A stretch of 54,157 nucleotides of DNA from Amphimedon queenslandica (taxonomy: Eukaryota; Porifera; Demospongiae; Haplosclerida; Niphatidae), in assembly GCF_000090795.2 (NCBI RefSeq), contig NW_003546367.1:134149-188305 (forward strand). Reading direction: 5' to 3'. The notes beneath the pieces are model-generated. The model ran no database searches. It saw nothing but the letters and a program-made list of their open reading frames with translations, and was not told where the DNA came from. The stretch's first letter is position 1. The number at the start of each line of letters is the position of its first letter. This document shows positions 54,016 to 54,157 of the stretch, piece by piece. A program made the translations under genes and the position numbers.

Positions 54016-54157
54016 GAGTATATGTTGTCCCATAAATACAATCCATGAGTTGCTTAAGCCTAATTTTTTGCCTTTGTTTATTATTGGACATACTCTGCAG
54101 CATGTTTTACTGTAACCGCTCTTGTGTAGTTTTTTCTTTTACAGTATGGAGTGTACT

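Overview
The window looks like AT-rich nuclear DNA from an early-branching animal. Spliceosomal GT..AG exon borders are visible at several places, there is no bacterial gene layout, and the repeat content (pogo/CENP-B-like transposases, Helitrons, EN-RT LINEs, RecQ-like and DUF6589-like multicopy genes, integrase and G2E3/HECT-like relics, many MITEs) resembles a demosponge such as Amphimedon. That species impression is inference and was not tested. I find no convincing intact host gene. Almost every recognisable coding stretch is a decayed, frameshifted or nested mobile-element gene.

Layout. 0.6-2.8 kb: 5'-truncated LINE (minus). 3.35-4.2 kb: PIF1/Helitron helicase scrap (minus) ending at a foldback. 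4.3-8.5 kb: a pogo-like element with a HIRAN-like accessory gene (plus) convergent to its transposase (minus), split at a TA by a complete 2,151-bp Tc1/IS630-like element that also carries a convergent accessory gene. 9.8-12.2 kb: Helitron Rep scrap and helicase (plus). 12.7-14.6 kb: a 538-bp MITE, a split tandem repeat and a large foldback. 14.8-15.6 kb: OTU-domain relic. 16.3 kb: minisatellite. 17.2-17.7 kb: a MITE between direct repeats. 17.9-18.7 kb: unidentified coding-like pieces. 22.9-26.3 kb: a long degraded Helitron Rep-helicase (minus). 26.8-29.4 kb: a foldback, a MITE and Cys-rich ORFs. 29.8-30.3 kb: DUF6589-like relic. 30.4-33.5 kb: a RecQ-like helicase relic (minus) interrupted by a second HIRAN plus pogo element. 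33,513-33,734: assembly gap. 37.4-38.0 kb: two MITEs. 38.5-43.0 kb: near full-length LINE (minus) holding two MITEs. 44.2-45.4 kb: TOR-kinase FAT-domain pseudogene (minus). 46.1-46.6 kb: two phase-compatible exons of an unknown gene. 47.8-51.1 kb: integrase-like and HECT/G2E3-like relic (plus), broken by a hAT-type MITE. 51.9-52.8 kb: third pogo-like relic (plus). 52.8-53.85 kb: RecQ-like helicase (minus) with an inverted copy of its own sequence at its end and a GC-box/E-box region upstream.

The most interesting result is architectural. Two independent pogo-like elements keep the same HIRAN-like accessory gene facing the transposase, and the Tc1-like element nested in one of them carries its own convergent accessory gene with a SHOCT-like end. 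Several insertions can be read out exactly: removing the insert and one copy of the target site restores the host reading frame or homology.
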